Source of the DNA: Flavobacteriales bacterium UBA6049
Lineage (GTDB): Bacteria > Bacteroidota > Bacteroidia > Flavobacteriales_G > Salibacteraceae
Direction: 5' to 3'
Assembly: GCA_002429085.1 (NCBI GenBank)
Contig: DIYR01000236.1
Span: 1 to 8,029, forward strand
Length of the DNA stretch: 8,029 nt
Made by a program: the position numbers and the translations under genes. This document shows, in pieces, positions 4,988 through 8,029 of the stretch. Each line of letters starts with the position of its first letter. The first letter of the stretch is position 1. The notes under the pieces are model-generated. The model saw nothing but the letters and a program-made list of their open reading frames with translations. It searched no databases and was not told the DNA's origin.

Positions 4988-6199
4988 TTAAACCGTTTTT
5001 CGTTTGATGATAAGTGCAGAGGGGATTCCAGCTGCCAAAAGTCCTATGAGAAACACTACTAATACAATAGCAGCTAAATCAGTCCAGATTACTTGGATAG
5101 GATAGGCATCTACTAACATTCCTTCCAATCCAACTAATTTGAATTCTTCTTGTAACCAACACAATACTAGACCAAGAGCCATTCCTGCTGTACCTCCAAT
5201 AAATGCTATCAATAGACCTTCCCATAGAAATACAGATCGTAAGAATCTAGTATTTGCTCCCATGCTGGAAAGAATGAATAAATCTTCCTTCTTGTCTAAG
5301 ATTAGCATGGTTAAGCTCCCTAATATATTGAATGTGGCAATTAACAAAATGAATGATAGAATGAGAAACACAGCCCATTTTTCGGTGTTATTCGTTTTGT
5401 AAAGCATCTCGTTTAGTTGGAAACGAGTTTTTACTTCAAACTGATCCCCAACAACTAGTTGAAGATCATCTCTTAGCTGATCAAGGTTTGTATTTGGAAC
5501 AACTTCTAATTCTAGCGAGGAAACGCGATTAGAATCTCTAACAAGTTTCTGAACGAATGAAATAGGGGCTACAACATATTGGTTGTCTAAATCGGCATTG
5601 ATTGCGAAAATTCCTGCAGGAAAAATATTCTCGACATAAAATGCAGACGTCATGCTAGTAGCTAAGTTGGCATTTGGGTTAGCTGTGTAAAATTGGAGAG
5701 GTTTAAATACGTTGCTAAGATTAACACCTAAATTTCTAGCAATCATATAGCCAACAGTAACAAACTGTCTTCCATCTTCAGAGGTGAGGGTGCTAGATCC
5801 AGACCAAATGGAGCTATCCATTCCACTAATGTCTACAAAGCTCTGATCAACACCTTTTACGGTAGCAAATACTTGTGCATCCTCATATTTGATTAAGACT
5901 GTTTCTTCAAGTGTTTTGGTAGAGTTTGTTACCCGGTTGTCATGTAAGATATCTTGCATCGGCAAGTCATCCATGGTGATATACTTTCCATGTGCAGCTT
6001 CAATACGTATGGATGCATCAAAACTGCTATAAAGGCTTTCAACTAATTCGGTTAAACCATTAATAGCAGACATTACCACAACCATAGCCATAGTTCCAAC
6101 AGCAACTCCAAGCATAGAAATGCCTGAAATAATGTTGATGACATTACGGGATTTTTTGGCGAATAAGTAGCGCCTAGCTATGAAAAGAGGGAGTCGCAA
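4988..6199 (-). CDS. LolC/LolE/FtsX-type ABC transporter permease
   Basis: This 403-residue protein has the MacB/LolCE/FtsX permease layout. An N-terminal amphipathic stretch (LPLFIARRYLFAKK) precedes helix 1 at about 22-46. A large extracytoplasmic domain (about 47-274) is followed by three C-terminal helices near 275-300, 323-348 and 373-395. Between helices 2 and 3 lies the coupling loop LDKKEDLFILSSMGANTRFL, typical of the FtsX core. Family members work with a separate ATPase; LolCDE pulls lipoproteins from the inner membrane towards LolA. No ATPase gene is adjacent, so a partner must lie elsewhere. The start is TTG at 6199, directly after the rbfA TAA at 6202-6200. No ATG is near, and MRLPLFIARRYLF matches the usual start of the family. 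Translation is probably coupled to rbfA. LolE-like lipoprotein release is likely but not proven. Confidence 0.9.
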   Translation of the reverse strand: MRLPLFIARRYLFAKKSRNVINIISGISMLGVAVGTMAMVVVMSAINGLTELVESLYSSFDASIRIEAAHGKYITMDDLPMQDILHDNRVTNSTKTLEETVLIKYEDAQVFATVKGVDQSFVDISGMDSSIWSGSSTLTSEDGRQFVTVGYMIARNLGVNLSNVFKPLQFYTANPNANLATSMTSAFYVENIFPAGIFAINADLDNQYVVAPISFVQKLVRDSNRVSSLELEVVPNTNLDQLRDDLQLVVGDQFEVKTRFQLNEMLYKTNNTEKWAVFLILSFILLIATFNILGSLTMLILDKKEDLFILSSMGANTRFLRSVFLWEGLLIAFIGGTAGMALGLVLCWLQEEFKLVGLEGMLVDAYPIQVIWTDLAAIVLVVFLIGLLAAGIPSALIIKRKTV

Positions 6200-6535
6200 T
6201 TAGCTCAATAATTCATTAATTCGTTCAGCATAATCTAGCGAGTCGTCAATCATAAAACCAATTTCAGGTACAATACGCAGTTGATTCTTTACCCGCTTAC
6301 CTAATTCGAATCTGATCTCGTTTGTGTGACCTCTTAATGTAAGTAGTTCTTCTTTTGGGTCTTCAGAAGGGAAGATACTGACGAACGCTTTGGCGAAACT
6401 TAAATCTGGACTCATACGTACAACTGTAACAGAAATCATTTTGCCCGGTAAAATATCGGTGCTTTTTTGTTGTAAAATTTCACCTAAATCTCTGCGGATT
6501 AAGCTTGCTACTTTGTCTTGTCGAATACTGGCCAT
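6200..6535 (-). CDS. rbfA: 30S ribosome-binding factor RbfA
   Basis: This is a 111-residue protein of the normal RbfA size. RbfA is a small KH-like protein that binds the immature 30S subunit and helps 16S rRNA 5'-end maturation, also in cold adaptation. It shows SIRQDKVASLIRRDLGEIL at the N-terminus, a central strand region with SVTVVRMSPDLSFAKAFVS, and the C-terminal signature ELGKRVKNQLRIVPEIGFMI followed by DDSL. The ATG at 6535 is chosen because MASIRQDK resembles the usual start of Bacteroidota RbfA; an in-frame ATG at 6556 would add seven residues and overlap the likely -7 promoter element. It is the first gene of a two-gene operon, with the permease beginning at the next base after its stop. 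Confidence 0.94.
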   Translation of the reverse strand: MASIRQDKVASLIRRDLGEILQQKSTDILPGKMISVTVVRMSPDLSFAKAFVSIFPSEDPKEELLTLRGHTNEIRFELGKRVKNQLRIVPEIGFMIDDSLDYAERINELLS

Positions 6536-6553
6536 ACCATTAATTTCAGTAGG

Positions 6554-6561
6554 CAAAGATA
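6554..6561 (-). promoter_or_regulatory. Bacteroidota -7 promoter element for rbfA
   Basis: Read on the minus strand, 6561 to 6554 is TATCTTTG, an exact TAnnTTTG match. Transcription would start about 6547-6549, roughly 12 bases before the rbfA ATG at 6535. No clear TTTG -33 element is visible. Confidence 0.6.
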
Positions 6562-6585
6562 AAGTGTAGGCGAATACCGTTTGGC

Positions 6586-6593
6586 TATCTTTG
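6586..6593 (+). promoter_or_regulatory. Bacteroidota -7 promoter element for the ABC exporter
   Basis: TATCTTTG, identical to the rbfA element and facing the other way, 24 bases apart. Transcription would start near 6599-6600, at the exporter's GTG codon, so the mRNA may be nearly leaderless. The -33 region has no clear TTTG. Confidence 0.5.
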
Positions 6594-6598
6594 AGCCC

Positions 6599-8029
6599 GT
6601 GAAAAATTTTTTAAAAATACTTAAGCTAGCAGCTAATTATAAAGGCTACGCTTTTTTGAATATAAGCTTTAATATCTTCAGTGTATTCTTTAATGTATTC
6701 TCATTAGGAATGCTGATTCCAGTGTTAGACGTTTTATTTAAAACCGATGATCAGTTTACTGAAATACTTAGAAATCAGCCTGATGGTTTTTCAAGTATGA
6801 CAGATTTAAAAGATGTCTTTTACTACTATCTGGCTGATATTATTTTATCACAGGGAAAAGAAGAGGCGCTAATTTGGATTTGTGCAGCACTTATTGGAAT
6901 GACTACGCTGAAAAACGTGTTCAAGTACTTTGCAATGTTCTTCCTTGCTGTAATTCGGAACAATGTAGTTAGAGACTTAAGAAACAATATCTATCAGAAA
7001 ATCTTGAGTTTACCAATAGGTTACTTCAGTGAAGAACGCAAGGGAGATGTAATGGCTAAAGCCAGTAACGATGTGCAAGAAGTGGAGTGGTCAATCATGA
7101 CATCTCTGGAGACAACCTTTAGAGAACCTATAGCTGTTATTGGTTTTTTACTCGTTTTGTTCATGACTTCAGTGCAATTAACACTGTTCATTTTTGTGTT
7201 ATTACCAATTTCGGGATTAGTGATCGGTCAAATTGGAAAATCACTTAAGAAGACTTCTTCCAAGGGGCAAAATAAAATGGGTGAGTTACTTAGTATATTA
7301 GAAGAAACTCTCACAGGTATTCGAATTATCAAAGCCTTTAATGCAGAAGAGAAAAGCACGGAAAAATTCAAGAAATTCAATCAAGACTATACTAGTTTGA
7401 TGGTGAAAATGTACCGCAAGAGAGATCTTGCCTCGCCATTAAGTGAGTGGATGGGAATAGTGGTTGTTTCTAGCGTTTTACTTTATGGTGGAGGACTTGT
7501 GTTTACTGGAGAGCTAGAAGCATCATTTTTTATTGGTTATTTGGCATTGTTTTCTCAAGTTATTCCACCAGTAAAAGCCTTGAGTAACGCTTCATACCAT
7601 GTTCAGAAAGGATCTGCATCAATGGATCGAATTCACCAGATTCTTGACGCAGACGAGAAAATTAAAGACACTCCTGATGCTTTAAGGGTAGATGGATTTA
7701 ATAAACAGATTGAGTATCAAGATGTATTCTTTAGGTATGATGAGTCAACGGATGTATTGAAAAATATTAACCTTTCTATTCCAAAAGGTCATACCATTGC
7801 TTTAGTTGGAGCTTCTGGTGGAGGTAAATCTACTTTGGCAGATCTACTTCCTCGATTTCACGATGTGTATGCAGGATCAATCAAAATTGATGGAACCGAT
7901 ATTCGTGATATCAAACTTCACTCGTTAAGAGATTTAATGGGTATTGTAACTCAACAATCAATCTTATTTAACGATACTGTTGCGAACAATATTGCTTTTG
8001 GAAACCCTGAAGCTACTAGAGCTGAAATA
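6599..8029 (+). CDS. ABC exporter with fused membrane and ATPase domains (MsbA-like), 3' end outside window
   Basis: 477 codons are visible with no stop; family members have about 600. The membrane domain covers about residues 1-340, with likely helices near 18-43, 89-118, 178-196, 197-215, 285-303 and 308-326. The intracellular loops carry LPIGYFSEERKGDVMAKASND and EETLTGIRIIKAFNAEE, as in type IV (MsbA-like) exporters. The ATPase domain begins near 370: A-loop Y380 (FFRYDE), Walker A GASGGGKST at 404-412, and the Q-loop VTQQSILFNDTVANNIAFG with Q452. The signature LSGGQ and Walker B lie past the window end. Such homodimers move lipids, lipid A or drugs; the substrate here is unknown. The GTG at 6599 is chosen because V/M-KNFLKILKLAANYKGYAF resembles normal starts and the next in-frame ATG would delete most of helix 1; an upstream in-frame TTG (6581) is less likely. 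No Shine-Dalgarno sequence is seen. Confidence 0.93.
   Translation, partial: MKNFLKILKLAANYKGYAFLNISFNIFSVFFNVFSLGMLIPVLDVLFKTDDQFTEILRNQPDGFSSMTDLKDVFYYYLADIILSQGKEEALIWICAALIGMTTLKNVFKYFAMFFLAVIRNNVVRDLRNNIYQKILSLPIGYFSEERKGDVMAKASNDVQEVEWSIMTSLETTFREPIAVIGFLLVLFMTSVQLTLFIFVLLPISGLVIGQIGKSLKKTSSKGQNKMGELLSILEETLTGIRIIKAFNAEEKSTEKFKKFNQDYTSLMVKMYRKRDLASPLSEWMGIVVVSSVLLYGGGLVFTGELEASFFIGYLALFSQVIPPVKALSNASYHVQKGSASMDRIHQILDADEKIKDTPDALRVDGFNKQIEYQDVFFRYDESTDVLKNINLSIPKGHTIALVGASGGGKSTLADLLPRFHDVYAGSIKIDGTDIRDIKLHSLRDLMGIVTQQSILFNDTVANNIAFGNPEATRAEI

Noticed and set aside
4985..5016. CACTTA ... TAAGTG inverted repeat between the convergent dusB and permease genes as a terminator
   Set aside because: Only six contiguous pairs with a long, bulged loop, and it lies mostly inside the permease gene; no convincing T tract follows the stem.
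6536..6556. Upstream ATG adding seven residues to rbfA
   Set aside because: The ATG at 6535 matches the usual RbfA N-terminus, and the upstream start overlaps the likely -7 element.

Overview
The window looks like ordinary chromosome of a member of the Bacteroidota, probably Flavobacteriales or a close relative. The DNA is AT-rich. Nearly all start codons lack a Shine-Dalgarno sequence, and exact matches to the Bacteroidota -7 promoter element (TAnnTTTG) sit just before genes. The ExbB - small membrane protein - ExbD - ExbD order and the rbfA / FtsX-type permease pair are also familiar from that phylum. This assignment is an inference from gene content and signals; no marker gene was compared.

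Left part (1-3078): a stator / energy-transduction cluster. It starts with the last 38 residues of an ExbB/TolQ/MotA-type proton channel. A 130-residue four-helix membrane protein of unknown function follows, then two different ExbD-type proteins (193 and 154 aa), ending in a strong terminator. After about 410 bases with no convincing gene, the ExbD pair appears again (192 and 154 aa, about 83-84 % identical to the first pair by eye), without a second exbB or a second small membrane gene. A second terminator closes it. The duplicated pair is the most unusual thing in the window. Both copies keep the membrane aspartate and all obvious family features. The second long ExbD has become much more positively charged in its periplasmic linker, and the short ExbD copies share an 83-base patch that is almost identical even at silent sites.

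Middle (3077-4984): a CPBP-family intramembrane protease gene on the minus strand and a dusB-type tRNA-dihydrouridine synthase gene on the plus strand. They diverge from a 36-base gap that holds a promoter element for dusB.

Right part (4988-8029): a LolC/LolE/FtsX-type permease gene and rbfA form a tight minus-strand operon, with rbfA first and a TTG-started permease directly abutting it. Divergent from rbfA is a 5'-truncated-by-nothing but 3'-incomplete ABC exporter gene (MsbA-like; 477 codons visible, cut by the window end). The 63-base gap between rbfA and the exporter holds two outward-facing TATCTTTG elements, and the exporter's GTG start lies about where transcription should begin.

No tRNA, rRNA, CRISPR array, transposase or integrase gene was seen.
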